NCBI GenBank assembly: GCA_019915135.1
Contig: JAHLMK010000001.1
Location: forward strand, 4,092,001 to 4,156,000
DNA from: Strobilurus pachycystidiatus
Taxonomy: Eukaryota; Basidiomycota; Agaricomycetes; Agaricales; Physalacriaceae
DNA: 64,000 nt
Direction of reading: 5' to 3'
The notes beneath the pieces were generated by a model that saw only the letters and a program-made list of their open reading frames with translations, had not been told where the DNA came from and searched no databases. The position numbers and the translations under genes are program-made. Below, piece by piece: positions 1 through 13,200 of this stretch (the first letter of the stretch is position 1; every line of letters begins with the position of its first letter).

Positions 1-1134
1 TGGTATCCGTCAAATCTTCAGTCTTGACTCTTGAAGTACCGGTTTCTGTCTTGTGGGACCCTTTGGTCCTATAGACTGCTGTTTCTTCCAACACGCTGGT
101 AATAGCGCCTACAACATTGGTGATGTTGTTGTACCAATCCGACACCGTTGTTGCTGCCGGTTTGTTGGTTCTTAAATGACCAGTAGTACTGGCCCAAACT
201 GCATTTGTTACACAGTCTTGGATTCTTTCCACGACTTTCTTGTCCGTGATTTCACCCTTCTTAACTAAGTACCGCAATATGTGCAGTACTTCTCTTTGAA
301 AAACATTCCACCTGTCTTTGTGGTCAACAGGCCGTTTTTCCAATTTGACAATGGCATCCTCTAGATCGTCTAGAGAATACTTGGTGTCATCTTTGCCTCT
401 GTTATAGCTAGACAACAAAGCCGACTTGAATTCTTTCCACTCTCCTCTAATGAAAGTAGGCATATTTAACCATTGGTCTCGAATGGTTTCTGGCACAAAG
501 TTACACGCGATTTCAATCATCGTGCCTTCATCCGTAATACCAGACTCGCCAATGATTTGTTCAATCACCCTTAGAAAATCGGCTATGTTTTCCGATTTTC
601 CATTGAAGTTTGGCGCATTGCTGGTGCCATACTTGGGTATCTTTTTGTCTTTTATGTCTTCTCTCCACTTCAGAGAAGGAAATTCATCAATGACTAGCGC
701 TCGAACAAAACGTAGGAATGTTTAAAAGATCTTGGTAATTTTCTAAGGCTCGGCTTAAAAGTAGAAATTCGAGTTCGGATTGTTCAAGATCAGAATAACT
801 CTTTCTAGGAGCTAATCTTCTTCGAATTGGCGGGGGATGTTCAGCTAATCTGCGAACTTTTTCCCGTACTTTTTCTGGTTGATCGTTGAATAGGGCTCCT
901 ACTCGTGGTCTGTTCTTTCTTAAACTTCTAGTTCCTACTTGGACACTTTGTAGTTCAGATTCTTCAGGAGCAATTCGAGATCCACTAGCAACCGGTGGTG
1001 TTTCCGGGTTTGCGTCTAGTTGACTTCGGGTGTATTTAGCAGACTGTCTGCCTTTCTTAGACGTTTTTGGATATAAAGACCACCGATTTGGTTGATCAAA
1101 ATATAGGACCCCCTCGCGGTGGGCTCCAAAAGGT
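1..1134 (-). pseudogene. LTR-retroelement gag (partial, frameshifted)
   Basis: Translating the minus strand from about 1134 down to 1 gives a long open reading with the look of a retroelement Gag: a charged, proline/arginine-rich N-terminal part (about 1134-720), then a capsid-like helical part containing PNFNGKSENIADFL, EFPSLKWRE and YNRGKDDTKYSLDDLED. The frame shifts by one base near 700-720, so the two halves are not collinear, and the reading runs off the left edge. No ATG is visible at the N-terminal end; an in-frame TAA lies at about 1150. Gag packages element RNA into cytoplasmic particles. Protease, reverse transcriptase and integrase, if present, would lie outside the window. The Gag call rests on overall character, not on a conserved zinc knuckle. 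Confidence 0.55.
1104..1132 (-). other. possible primer-binding site of the gag element
   Basis: On the minus strand, just upstream of the gag reading, a TGG-initiated GC-rich stretch (TGGAGCCCACCGCGAGG) resembles the complement of a tRNA 3' end (…CCA), as expected for a reverse-transcription primer site. The matching tRNA is not known to me and the adjacent LTR edge cannot be placed. Confidence 0.2.
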
Positions 1135-2960
1135 TGATGTGCACGTTATTTTAGAGGCGTAGAATCACACCTAACAAACAACACAACTCTTAATACTCCG
1201 AATGAGAGTAAGGTTTCTGCGGTTTTGGGATATTGGGTTTTTGCAATAGAAAATCGAGCTTGATTTACTACAACACTACACTTGAAAAACAAGGTTCTTG
1301 CGTAACAGAAACGTAGGTGTGCACAAAGTGCGAGTTTGAAGGGGGTGGTAGGGATTTTGACCGATTGACAAATCGTCTGGTTTTCAGGGAACAATACACA
1401 AGCCTCTGACTGAACTTAAACTATGCGACTTTCTCAATCCTCGCGCTGTAGGGGTTGTATCAAGAACACAATAGTCTATTGCCACACTTGGTATGTTTCT
1501 TATAACCTCGGTAGGAGCTTATTCTTTGAGTTTTAGTGTTTGCGTGGGTTTTAGACCAAATCGTGCTCGAATTGCACTTGAACTCTCAAGAGGTTATGCT
1601 GGTTAACGCTTTTCGCGACTGAACGGTCCTCTCTAGGGAAAGGCTGGCTCAGACTGCAAAGTCTCTGTAGTGTCTCTAGGGAGATACTATGCTCAGAAAC
1701 ACCGCCTCTAGTACGTTGAATTCAAGGAACTTTGCTCTTCGATTAAGTTCACTTTTGTTCTAAACCCTTGCTCTTAGTGCGTTAGGTTTGTTCTTTGGTT
1801 CTTAGGTTTGACTCGAATTCGAGTTTCTTTGGGTGCGTGCAAATCGAATTCAATTTTGTACAGAGTTAGATTACTACAGTAGAGCTTTGTGGGCTCGTGG
1901 CTGCGGGTCACTAAACTAAACTACTATACTGTATCGACGCTTCTTTTATACAAACTGGTCCCTACTGTACACTAATCTTAACTTACTAACTAATAGCCAC
2001 TTGGAGTTAATTTCCGCGCTGTAGACACCAGTCTAGGCGCTTCCATTTCCTTATTATGCCAGTTTATTCATGACAAACCCTCTAGAGTTGATCCACGTTG
2101 ACTAATTCCAAGCTCGGATTGCAACATCCTTGCGTGCTATTGGTCGAATCTATCACATGGGGTTCATCTTCTCTTGGCTCTTAATTGTTCTTAATGCTTC
2201 TTTGCGACTCGGATTCTTCAGATTGCGTCACCAATTCAGTCTCGATTATCTGATTGAGTCTAGAGCTTCATTTCGCTTAAGAATCCACTCTAAGATCCAT
2301 GATAGATCGTTGACTTGTTGTTCGCCATCTGTCTGCTTGTTCCAATCTCTACTGATTTCAGGTCAGATTTAATCACCTGAGATCTGAAGAAGCTTGGCTT
2401 CTTGATTCTTAACGCTCTTGGCATACTGCGGATTATTCATGAAGAACACTTGATCATCTTTATCTTGATTGGCTTCTTCGAATAGCTCGGCTGTTACTCG
2501 ATTTTGTGCTATCGTGGGTTCTAGACTTAGAATTCCAAGGGGATAGTTGTATCGTGTGATAACATTACTGGGCTTTCATCCCCATTTATGCTGACCTAGA
2601 CCATTCTGTAGCTTAACCCCATTCTACTTATCATCAGGAAGTGAGCTAATCGAACTCTAATCGTCTATGAACAATACTAACAAAGTCGAGTCCGAATTAC
2701 TTGGAACTCGAGTTCGTTTCTTAGACGAGTCCTCTTTAAGAATGCGTACGTGATGTTGACTTGATAAATCAAGTGGGCACTTTGGATGGTGATATTCGAA
2801 GATGAATTTCTCCTGGAGGCTCATTCTTGCCCTAATGAGGTCTCTGTATTATCACTGGCAATCTTATGGTCTCTCGTTAGATGTATCGTGCATTTCGGCT
2901 TCGAGTCTTATCTAGAAATCGCAAAATTCTCGGTTTCTAGGCTCAGGCGCGCATAAAGCG
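1135..2960. other. non-coding stretch, probable LTR/leader of the gag element
   Basis: No coding region could be supported. The stretch is richer in A+T than its right neighbour and lies just upstream of the minus-strand gag, where a 5' LTR and leader would sit. A promoter-like segment on the opposite strand starts near 2978 with TGTAATCATGATGACAC and has a TATA-like GATATATAAG at about 3080. It could be a solo LTR of another element; a matching 3' boundary and target duplication were not found. Confidence 0.3.
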
Positions 2961-3180
2961 TGTCAGCGTAGCCCATATGTAATCATGATGACACTATGAC
3001 AGTCCTCGGAGCTGGCGGACCAATCACGCGCTAGGTCAGTTTCATCCGTCTGGCTGTAGCCAGGCTTCCTGGCAAGGCCGGGATATATAAGTCAGGTAAC
3101 TTCTGGCTAGTGTCAGATATTTATGCAAAGTGCTACAGCTACAGGTGCAAGGCTAGAGCCGTGGTTCAACGGTACTCTCT

Positions 3181-3400
3181 TCCCCTTGGCGTACGCGCTC
3201 TATAATTTCATCGTCACTCGAATCCTGCCTCCTTGGCCAGTTGCAAAGCCCATGAGGCTGCTGGGGTGTCCTATGCAGGTTGGATCGATCATGAAGGCGA
3301 CACATCTGCACGCTACAACACCCGTCGTGGAGGGTCCAGTTGCAGCGTACAAGAGGCGTGTAAGGCTGTGACGACGAGGCTTAGGCCCGTTTCTTTGCGG
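3181..3400. repeat. dispersed repeat, second copy at 38196-38386
   Basis: About 200 bp around CTACAACACCCGTCGTGGAG and TACAAGAGGCGTGTAAGGCT, with GACGACGAGGCTT downstream, recurs in the same orientation at 38196-38386 with indels. Here it overlaps the 3' end of the MULE transposase gene, so it may be a transposon end left elsewhere as a fragment. Confidence 0.6.
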
Positions 3401-6400
3401 CTGGACTCTGTGCGGACGGTGCTTTGGGTTGATCTTGCTCCGGTTCCATGTCAAGATTGGGACCATCCGAGCTAATCAAGTCGATCGGGTCTGTCTCTGT
3501 TCCCGGGCCCGCGTCCGGAAGATCTTGTGGCGAGGTTCGTCGACGCTTTGGCACTGGATCTCCGAGACCGACTTCATCGCTCTCCAGGGTGACGTGCTTC
3601 CCAAGAATCTGGCTAGCAGCAAAAACCCGCTTCCATCCTCCGCCTCCTTTCAAGACATCTCGGGCCCCAGACCAGATCTGGTCGTCACCATCAGTAACCG
3701 ATCCGTCAACATTGACCTGGTTTCCCAGCTCAGCATGGCGGTATATGGGAAGAACTCGGCGGCGAGTAATGGTGTTCCAAAAGCGGGGTGACGGAGTAGG
3801 AGCAGCGTGCACAAGGTGCTTGCAAAGATGGAATGCATGATACATCTGGCGCCCACAGTGACAGGTCCAGGTACCAATGTCCGTCTTGTACTGCTCCAGT
3901 GATCCGTCACTGATATTCCTACCCAGGAGCGCCTTCCAGGCCAACTTGAAGCCTGCTTGAAATGGATTAAGCGGTTTACTGCGCTCAATTCGCGTCTCCT
4001 GCGCTAGAACCTCCATCCGGCCGATATACAAGGGTGTAACCTCGTAAATCAGAATGTAGACCAGCTGATCAAGTTGAGGATGCAGGAGATGATGAAGCTG
4101 CTCATGCTTCAGCTGTTTCCAGAAGCGTTCAACCGTCATAGTAGTTCGAAGCCGGGTAATATAGGAAGACGTCGAGCGAGCCCAAAGCTTCCACATAGCA
4201 GGGCAGTACCACGAGTTCCACATGTATGCCCAGACCTCAGATAGACCGCGAGTAGCACAGAATTGGTACATCTCGTATATGGCATCGCGCTCAATGTCAC
4301 GGGGTGACCATTGACGGCCATTGTCACGACGCCGAGGAAACAGAGGATGCTCACAGAAGTGTTTAGTGAACAGGTGGAGTAACGGTTTGCGATGAGGAGC
4401 TGGACAGAAGACGTAGTCCGGGTCCTTGCTCGATGTCTCGCCTTCATCAAAAAGCCAGTCTGGTCCGTCTTCCTGATCCGTTGCATTCTCCAAGCCATCC
4501 ACAGCAGCATAGAGATCACCCTCATCGGGCTCAGTCTCTGCCTCTTCCTCGAAATTACCTGCCTCGGACTGGGTCTCCTTCTCCCTGAATCTATGGATGG
4601 CCTCGCCATTGATCCTGATCATGATGGGCGCCGGAGGTGGGGCCGAGTTTTGCAGCTGCCCATTCACAATAAGATTGAGTCGTAGAATCGCATTCATGGC
4701 CACATATCGGTTCTTTCAATTTGAATCAGCTACTTGAACACAAAGATAGTATAACGGTACCTTGTCTCGTGCCGGATCCCGACTCTGTGCGATGGGAACA
4801 AAATCCACATCAATAAAGTCGTATTCCTTGACAGCCTTGTCGACGTCATAGAAGGCTGGTCGACGTCGAAGAATAGCCAAGCGGGTACGAATAGCGCAAA
4901 GACAATGCCAAAAGCACAACTGGTGTTTGGCGTCGGGAAAGCGCCGAAGACACGCGTTAATTTCTGCGCGGTCCTTATCGGTCAGCGTCACGAGGACCTT
5001 GAACAGCCATTTAGACTGGAAGTACTTGAGAAGGCTCTCTATGTAACGCTGCTTGCCATCGGAGCCCAACGCGTGATTCTTGTCCGCCTGGATCAAGAGA
5101 TATCCAAGCGGACAGCCAGATCCGTACACCTTGCCAAGTAAGGCATACACCTCGTAACCCGACTTATTGGTCTTATCTGTATCCTAGGATTGAGTACAAG
5201 CGTAGAGCATGTCAAATTGAATGCTTACACGTCGAGTCTAATGCAATTTCCCGAATTTTACCTCCCCATTGTCTGAGCAACGGCGTCAGAGCGAAGGCAA
5301 TCGCTATAAAGCCGTCTGAGTCATCCTGAGGAAGTGGGATTGGCTCAACCTCATAGAGTCGACGGCTCTCGTTCGGTGAGTCTTTGAGCTTTGCTGCCTT
5401 GTCAATGAGAATCCGGGCTGATTTAACTTTATCCGGATCGCGCTTCCACTTTTCACTCGAGATCTCTGACCACATGGCGTAGATGACCTTGCAGCTGAAT
5501 CGAGGAGTAGCGCCATAACGCGCAAGAATTGCGTCCCAAAGCTGTGAAAGAGGAGGTCAAGAACCTAAAATCAAAGAAAGTTGAATGCCTGCCTACCTGA
5601 CCGGGTCGCATTTCTGCATTCTCTTGGACAAACTGCTTGACATTGTCTGGCACATCAATGCACCAGTAAGGGACGTGGTCATCCTCATGCTTGACGCGCA
5701 CAAAGGCAACATTTGAACCTCCTGAGACCGTGATGAAAGCCCAACCGCTGCATTCAAACGCGTCCATTGCTTGTTTCTCGTTGTTTCTGACACCAGGACC
5801 AGGTGTCTTCTTCTTGGGCTCGTGCTGGCGCGTACGTTGCTGGCAGCAGTGGTAGTTGAAACATGTGGTCCCGGGATCGCGTCGATGATTGTATTTGGAT
5901 TGATATCTAGATAGTCTCAGACTTCAACATCATGGAAATCACAGCTGCGGCATCACGTACGTAAAACGGTATGCTGATTGCTCCCATATTATTTCTGATA
6001 AACGATCTGCAACTTGCCGAGTGCCCTCACCAAGTAGTGGCGCAATGTTGACGCGCGCAGTTACAGAGATTAGACGCTTCTGCGCCCCAACAATATCACA
6101 GAACGTCTGAAGGGGTATCTCAGCGAGATCGAAGTATGTGTTGGGATTGTCGGCGTGCTTCGCGTCCTCTGTTGTCGGGGTGGGCCCGGGTCCGGGTACC
6201 AAGGGCGCAAGACTCGGAGAAGGACCACTGTGGCCTTGTACGGCAGGGTTTGATGGCAGAGTGCCTGTATCCACCTTCTCCGATGTCATCTCAGGCATCA
6301 AGCACGCGCTGGGAAATGAATGTGCTTACCGGTTTGGGCTTGCGCCGCTTTTTCTCCGAGCAAGTGATGCAGGTCTTGCCGTACACCTTTGTCTGCTTAG

Positions 6401-6476
6401 CCCCGAGTTTCTTCTTGAACTCGGTTATTTTTTTTGTGCAATGGCAGGAGCTGCACCATTGTGTCGGGTTGTCCAT
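3381..6476 (-). CDS. Mutator-like (MULE) transposase with SWIM zinc finger
   Basis: A DDE-type transposase that would act in the nucleus to cut and paste its element. On the minus strand, from the chosen ATG at 6476, the reading starts with a Cys-rich module (CSSCHCTKKITEF…KTCITCSEKK), then a Pro-rich linker and a helical segment (6301-5940). A segment at about 5915-5598 has CFNYHCCQQ and the ECSGWAFITV block. The exon at about 5540-5225 ends at IREIALDST, the likely first catalytic Asp. The exon at 5190-4761 has GSGCPLGYLLI, LTDKDRAEI and FWHCLCAIRTRL. The last exon, 4712-3381, carries the SWIM finger (CHC…CKHLVHA) and a basic C-terminal tail. At least five introns are implied. The junction near 5.2 kb does not close in phase on a simple GT-AG model, so a small lesion is possible. 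Family assignment is firm; intactness is uncertain. Confidence 0.8.
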
Positions 6477-6479
6477 CTT

Positions 6480-7640
6480 TATCTTTTTCAAGGAGGCGGA
6501 TGGTACGCGTGCAACAGAGACGCGTTCGGTCACGTCGGCCCGATTAGGAAGTTGGCTGGACTTGCATGCACAAGTCCGCGAAAACACTCTAATTTGTGTC
6601 TGGCCAGACCGGGGCACTAGAAACACTGATAGAACATATACTCAAGATGAAATAGTAGCCGAAAAATAGCCCGCTTGTTGCGGGAAGGATATATAAGAAA
6701 AATGCTGCCGGTCTTTGGCCGGGATCGAACTCGCGCACTCGGGTCACGTGGCGGAAACTCGTTGGGTCAATTGTATTTACTCACTAGACTCGCTACCAGC
6801 CGCTTGATCGCGCCGAACAGTCCGACGGCATGATATTTGGCTATCAAATGTTTGGCGTGTTTGGTCTGTTTGGTTGGGGTGGGGGTTCGGGCGATCTAGC
6901 GACTGGGATCGTTCGGCCTCCTTTTGGCAGGAGCGCCTTGACCCAAGTTTGAACTTAGCGAAATTTCGCATTTTTGGCATTTTGATGATTTTAGAGTTTC
7001 CTCTCGCAACCTCACCATTGAAGCTCATGACTTCAAAATTCATACAATATATATTGGATACCTCTTCAATCACAAAGTGAAAGGAATAGCCATAAAAGCC
7101 CATGTAAGGTAGCAAAATGAGCGAAATTATACTCAAAAATCACAAAAAGTGGAATATCTCGGGAGCGGGCTCACCGGGGCACCTGAAACTTTTACAACCA
7201 AGGTAGAACACCTTTAGGAGACATGGTGCTGAAGTGTAAGCCCCCAGGTAAAGATCCCCCAGTACTAGCTATATCCCAAGATTCAGGACATCGGAAATCA
7301 ATGTCATCAAAGGCGAGTAAGCTTTACCGGAAGTATTCTTGAGCACACAGTGGTCAATGCGACGCAAATTTGGGCAAGAGCGCTCAAAAATCCGAGCATA
7401 GTAGCCATCCAGAAATTCTGACCCGAGACAGAGGATTGTGAAGGGCTGTGCAGGAGATAGAGTCCATCAAAGGGTCAGGACAGCACATAGATATAGCCCA
7501 GAGAGGATGTGAGTGTTGCGGGCAGGACAGAAGTGAGCCAGAGCGAGTTGCAGAATTGATCATGGTCGAAAATTACAAGTCCAATGTCACAAAAGCGTTA
7601 TCCCCGATGTAACGGCCGAACCCTCCCAGCCGCTTCGCCA
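6480..7640. other. intergenic, no supported gene
   Basis: Short open readings on both strands look like chance. Near 6715-6810 the minus strand has a B-box-like GAGTTCGATCCCGGCC with a weak A-box-like TAGCGAGTCTAG upstream, but no acceptor stem closes, so I do not call a tRNA. This could be flank or terminal sequence of the MULE. Confidence 0.3.
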
Positions 7641-9920
7641 AAGTGATAAGCGCAGCCACGTGGCGAACGCGGATGGTCACGAGCCTATTTACTCACCGAA
7701 CGACTCGCCAGCCCATACTCACCAGCATGGACACCTCCACGCCCCATCGCGGGCTGGCTGTCATGTCGCCGATCAAGACAAGAGTTTGGAAACGCGTTGT
7801 GGAATACGCTGATGCATAGACGATACGTTAAATGATCATGACAAGGGGACCTACCACTCGAGAAACTCATGATCCCATATTTATCATATCCTGGGACTCT
7901 TTTCGATGTATCGATGTATCAGCAATTACTGTTACTGTAGATAGCGACACACGTACTTGGTGCATACTCTGCGCGCTGCAAGAAGTCAAGACCGCAAAGG
8001 TAGGGTGTAAATTACCCGGGTCACTGCATGAACCATCTCCTCCGACCATCATCTTCACACCGAGCCGACCGTCATCACAAGGCAAGATACGATTGTCTGT
8101 TCAACGCGGGCGAGAATGCGGGACGGTCAGGCGGAAGACTACTGTAAGCCTCAAGGGCGTCTTTGAACACGTATGTCGGGGCTGCTAGGTGAGTCGTTGT
8201 GCTCGTCGTGGCTGAGTGCGCACTGACGACGAGCAGGAGTCATAGCGCGCTTAACCCGTCAATGCACGCAGACAAATATGAAGCGGCGCGTATCACCTCG
8301 CCCAGCCCATGATGAGGACGACGACAAACCGGCCAAGAAGACTCGTAACCCAGAGGATGACGAGCAGCCCGTACTCGCGCAAGAAGAGCGCCCGGCCTCT
8401 CACTCCTTGCCAACGAATGTCAAAAAGCCGACTGGCTGATTGATTCACGAACAGCAGGTCTGTTGTTATATTTGTTGGGTACCTTTACCCTCTAACAAAC
8501 ATTTATAGCCGACTTGGAAACCCATTCACGCCGTCCCAAATGGTTCCATCTCCCCTCGATCGCTAGTAGTCGAATCCTTCCCCGGACGCGCGGCGAACAT
8601 TTCCTCCTCCATGGGCGCGGTATCATTTTCCAGATCGAGAAGCGTGTCAAGCACCTCGAAACACTTTTCGGTGACGGCGGAAAGTACGAGGTGCAAGTCA
8701 CCCCTGCGAAGATGTTTTGGAAGAACGAGACCCTGGGTGGAGAGGTGCTGGACGTTGCGCAAACGGGAAGGACGCAGCGCTTTCACCTTCTACGATGGGG
8801 AGGCCGTCGTCACTGCTCATGACTGTTGCGGATCAGACCATCCCGCGACGATGCTTCCCGGTACGCTTCCCTACTATTTTTTGCAGAAACATTGGGTCAT
8901 TTATTACCGTTTCAGCCACTGCCTCCTCAACGAGATCCAGCCCTGTTTCCGGAACGACAATGCCAGCGTCTACGCGATCCCGCTAGATCACACGGCTTTC
9001 GACCGAGGGAGTTGAACAAAAAGGCGAAACACGGAGAGGTGGTGCTGCAAACAACAGTCAGTCGAATGCGACTAACTGGCTTGCTGGAGACCTACTTGAG
9101 CTTTGCGTTCACAGATGAACTCGAACGAAATTCTTGGCGAGGCTGACCCGCCGACTGTTGTCCTCATCTTGAAGGTTCCTTTGGTCGCGCACATCTTTGC
9201 TCATTCAAGGACACCCAGTTCACTCAGAGCAATGTGCGGTGCATATTTGATACCTGCGGGCCCGGCGTCCGCGCTATGTCGCGACATTCCACGACGAGTG
9301 CCGCCATTGTCCAAAACTATCACTTTCACGAGTTCTGCCTTCTAGCAGCAGGCAGATCTTTGCTGTTGCTAAATGCTCGCTGAAACCGGAGATGGACTTG
9401 AGAGCCGAGCAGTACGACGATTGGGCTGAGGCCGGCGACGGGAGGATTCAATTCGGGATCTCATCCGGCAGCGGAGAAAGAGGATGGAGCTCGAGTTGTC
9501 GCCGCATACGATGAATGCGTATGAGGGGCCGATGGAGGAGGCCAGGAACCATATGGACTTGAACGCTGTGAGCGGTGCGGATGTTGATCCACGAAGCGAC
9601 GATGGCGGACGACCAAGCGGATCTGGCGGTGCATATTACACACGGGTAGGCTGTTGCTATCGGGAAGCGGTATGCTGAGCCTCAACTCCTTCCAACAAGA
9701 GTCATACTCACTCTTTTTGCTTGAGGATGAATGCTGCTCAACCACGATTCTGCGCTGTACCCCAAGCTGCCGTCGTTTGGGGACTGCACGGACGACTCAT
9801 TGGTTGTGCATGTACGAACTTGACGATTGGGAAGATGTAGAAGGCAGGTATCATTCGGCGGCGGTTGTTAAGAGGTTAATGGATACGAATGATGATGAGG
9901 ATGAGATGGTGCCGAGGTAG
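7640..9920 (+). pseudogene. duplicated block of unknown gene, copy 1
   Basis: Shared blocks align in order with 41320-43450, and in part with 26000-27040 and 28540-28700. Examples are the stretch around ACTCGCCAGCCCATACTCAC (about 7705), the ETHSRRPKWFHLPSI-coding stretch at 8510 and the NVRCIF…CGPGV…FHDECRH-coding stretch at 9230-9310. No frame stays open for more than about 130 codons and frames switch between conserved pieces, so this is a decayed gene. I do not recognise the family. It lies directly upstream of NLR1, and the equivalent blocks lie upstream of NLR2 and NLR3. Confidence 0.45.
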
Positions 9921-10099
9921 GGATATGGAGATGTAACGATCTAGCGTGAATCATATGCTGTTGAGCGGCTTGATGATGCTTCGTGGATACCTACATAGAT
10001 CTCCGGTACGGCCTGAGAATTGGCTCTATCGTCCACCGCCATTCCAAGGCAACAACGTTTGACACGGAGACTCGACCAATCGACTCGGATGACTCATTG

Positions 10100-10162
10100 G
10101 CGCATCCACTTCAAGGAGGTGTATGTACTGTCTTGAAAATCCGAGTAAGTTACAAAGAGGAA
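10100..10162 (+). promoter_or_regulatory. conserved element upstream of NLR1
   Basis: The motif TGTACTGTNTTNAAATCCGAGTAA is kept 130-160 bp before the start codons of all three NLR genes (here around 10122-10150; at 29389-29412 before NLR2 and 44655-44680 before NLR3). It may be core promoter or leader. CGA|GTAAGT would also make a 5'-UTR intron donor in NLR1 and NLR2. Its function is inferred only from conservation among paralogs. Confidence 0.35.
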
Positions 10163-10285
10163 CAAACGATTCGTATCACCCATTGACATGTGGCTCGTTC
10201 CCACGCATTGCCTTTACCTCGTACAACCACATCCATCGCTCCCAACAGCAAATCGCTCCCAACAGCAAATCGCTCCCAAACCGCA

Positions 10286-13200
10286 ATGCGCAAATTCTTC
10301 AAGTCCCTCAAGAAACCACGCCGCGCGAGTCGTGCGTCTACTCCGGCGTCGACGCCAGACCGTGCGAGTCGCGCATCTACTCCAGCGGCGCCCCCCGACC
10401 TTGCGAATCAGGCGTCTACTCCAGCGGCGCCTCCCGACCATGCAAGTCGTGCATCTACTCCGGCACCTCCCGATCAGAAAGCCGCGATCGACTGGAAAGG
10501 ATCGGCCAAGGTCACCTGGAGTGGCATCGAGTTGGTGTTGAAGACGGCCGAGAAATTTCTCGACGGAACCCCATTCAAAACTCCTGTCAGCGTGATTAAT
10601 GCGTTCATTGACATTGTCCATGTACGTGCATTCATAACGTCCCGCTGCTTGTCATGACCTGACAATTTCGAGCAGCAAGTTGGCGATCGCAGGGAAGACA
10701 TGCGCGACCTGATGTCCTACGCCCAGAAGCGCCTCGAGACCATCAACACTGCCCTCATGGCATCGGACTACAGAGTTGCGAACGAACCCATGGTTTCATT
10801 TGCCGAGTACGTCGAAATCTGTCCGTGCACTTGTATACAACCTCATATTTGTCAAAGGGTACTCATTGAACAAGTTGGTAAACTCCACGCCATGGCATCG
10901 AGGTCCTTTGTGGGCCGTGCTGCAACTAGCGACAACGACATCCGGGAAATCAAGAGGATCTTTGATGTTCTGAATGAAGGCACAAAGGACTTTCATGTGC
11001 GTACTTTCTTTGTGTGTAATTCATGCAAACCTGAAACCTGTACAATCAGCTGTCCGTTTTGTTGAAGCTTGACCACAATGTCACCACTGCCCTCTTCTCC
11101 ATCAGCCTCAATAGTTTGCCTCGGTCACGCCAGGCTCCCTATGATGCTGATGTCACCTCTGAAGGAGTCAGTGTGACACGCAAAGAGTGCACTCCGGGAA
11201 CACGTGTCCAGATCATAAAGCATCTGGTAGACTGGGCACAGAATCCATCCTCGGATACTTTGGCATCCATATACTGGCTGAACGGTGCAGCTGGTACAGG
11301 AAAGTCCACCATTGCATACTCAGTGTGCAAGGCTCTCGACGATCCCACGGGCATCCTTGCCGCTTCCTTCTTTTGCTCCCGACAACTTGCAGTGTTGAGA
11401 GAGCGAAAGTACATCATTCCCTCCATTGCATATCAGCTAGCTCGTCATTCAGGTTCCTTTGCCACCGCCCTTCTCAAGGCACACTTGGATTCTGCTGATT
11501 CCTCCTCTTCCTCGAAGCAGATGAAGGATCTCCTTGTCAATCCATGGAAGGAATCAGCCAGCAACCGTCTTGGGTGCTCTGCCTATGTCATTGTTGTTGA
11601 TGCCTTGGATGAGGCCCAGGGTGGCTGGGATTTTTTGAATGTGTTGATCTCCACCATTGAGGCTGGTCATTTGACCGGACTCAAATTTCTCATTACAAGT
11701 CGGCGTGATCCACAGTTGGCTGAAAGATGTATTGCACTGACATCTGACTTTATCTGTCATCTTGAGGAAGTGACCAGACATGATGTTCAGCATGACATCT
11801 TCACATTTCTATCTGCTTCCCTTTCCAATCTCCGTAGTACATCTCAACTTGAGATTTTAGCACAGCGTGCTGATGGTCTCTTCATCTATGCTGCTACTGC
11901 AGTCAGGTTTATCTTACATGGTCATGCTCACGCTAAAGAGCGTCTGAGACGGCTGAATAGTCTATTACAGACTTGGCCCTCACGTTCTGAGAGTGTTGAG
12001 GCACTACCAGTGGATGAACTGTACACTCAAGTGTTGAAAGATGTCTTTGCATCAGTGGGAGAGACAGATTCTTGCAATCGCCTCAGAATTCTCCATACTA
12101 TTTTGTGTACAGAGGAGCCAGTTTCTGTTTCTGTGCTCAATGGTCTTCTTGGTGAAACTTCAGATAATATGGAGTTTATAGAATATGTCATTGCTCATCT
12201 TCATGCTGTTCTATATGTGTCAAAGCATGATGACTGCATATACTGGTACCACAAGTCATTCTATGACTTTATGTATGACTCCGAGAGGGCTCTGGATTAC
12301 ACATGTAATATTCTTATCCAGCATTCTTTGCTAGCTCTAGAGTGCCTTACAATCATGGATCATAATTTGCATTTCAACATTTGCAACCTCCCATCTTCAT
12401 TTCTTCTTGATGCTGAGGTATCAGATCTTGCTCAGCGGATCAAGAATTCTGTCTCTCCTCTTCTGTGTTACGTCTGTCATCACTGGGTGGATCATCTCCT
12501 CAAGAGTCACTGTTGTGCAATACTTGATGTGAAGCAAGCTACAGAGGTTATCACAAAATTACGCTCATTTTGTGATGGCCAGCTTCTATTCTGGATTGAA
12601 ACTATGAACATCATTGGTCAAGGTGGCACATGCTCAATAATGCTCAAAATTGCACGGAATGTATTGGATAGTCAGGTAAGTTTTTGAATAGTATCATTAC
12701 TTTACCAGCATATATTAAGTTTATCTAACAGGATGAAACAAAAAATGATTTCACACTCCAATTGTCACAAGATTTGAAAGTTGCACAGAACTTTGGTACA
12801 GCGTTCATCTCCAATCCTTTAGCGGCATCAACTCCACATCTGTATATTTCTGCACTTGCTGCTGACAACAATGATTCAATACTTGTACGCAGATGGAGAA
12901 ATCATTTTTCTAATCTACCAAAGTTGTTTGGTAAAAGAAGAAGAGAATATCTAGTGACCACATTGAGAGGACATACAAATCAGGTCAATTTTGCGTCATT
13001 CTCACATGATGGTCGATACATTGTCTCTGCATCATTTGACAAGACAGTGCGAGTGTGGAATGCTGAGACAGGCATAGAGGAGTTGAATTTGAAAGGACAT
13101 ACAAGTTGGGTCCATTCTGCCTCATTCTCACATGATGGCCGGTACATTGTCTCTGCATCAGATGACGAGACAGTGCGAGTGTGGAATGCTGAGACAGGCA

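Noticed and set aside
3233..3475. Plus-strand readings opposite the MULE transposase 3' end
   Set aside because: Shadows of the longer minus-strand coding exon.
6700..6815. tRNA gene on the minus strand (GAGTTCGATCCC B-box-like)
   Set aside because: Neither T-stem nor acceptor stem pairs acceptably and the A box is poor.
6777..7136. 119-codon minus-strand reading with hydrophobic N-terminus
   Set aside because: No homology or domain, non-ATG-rich AT tract, and no neighbouring gene structure; probably chance.
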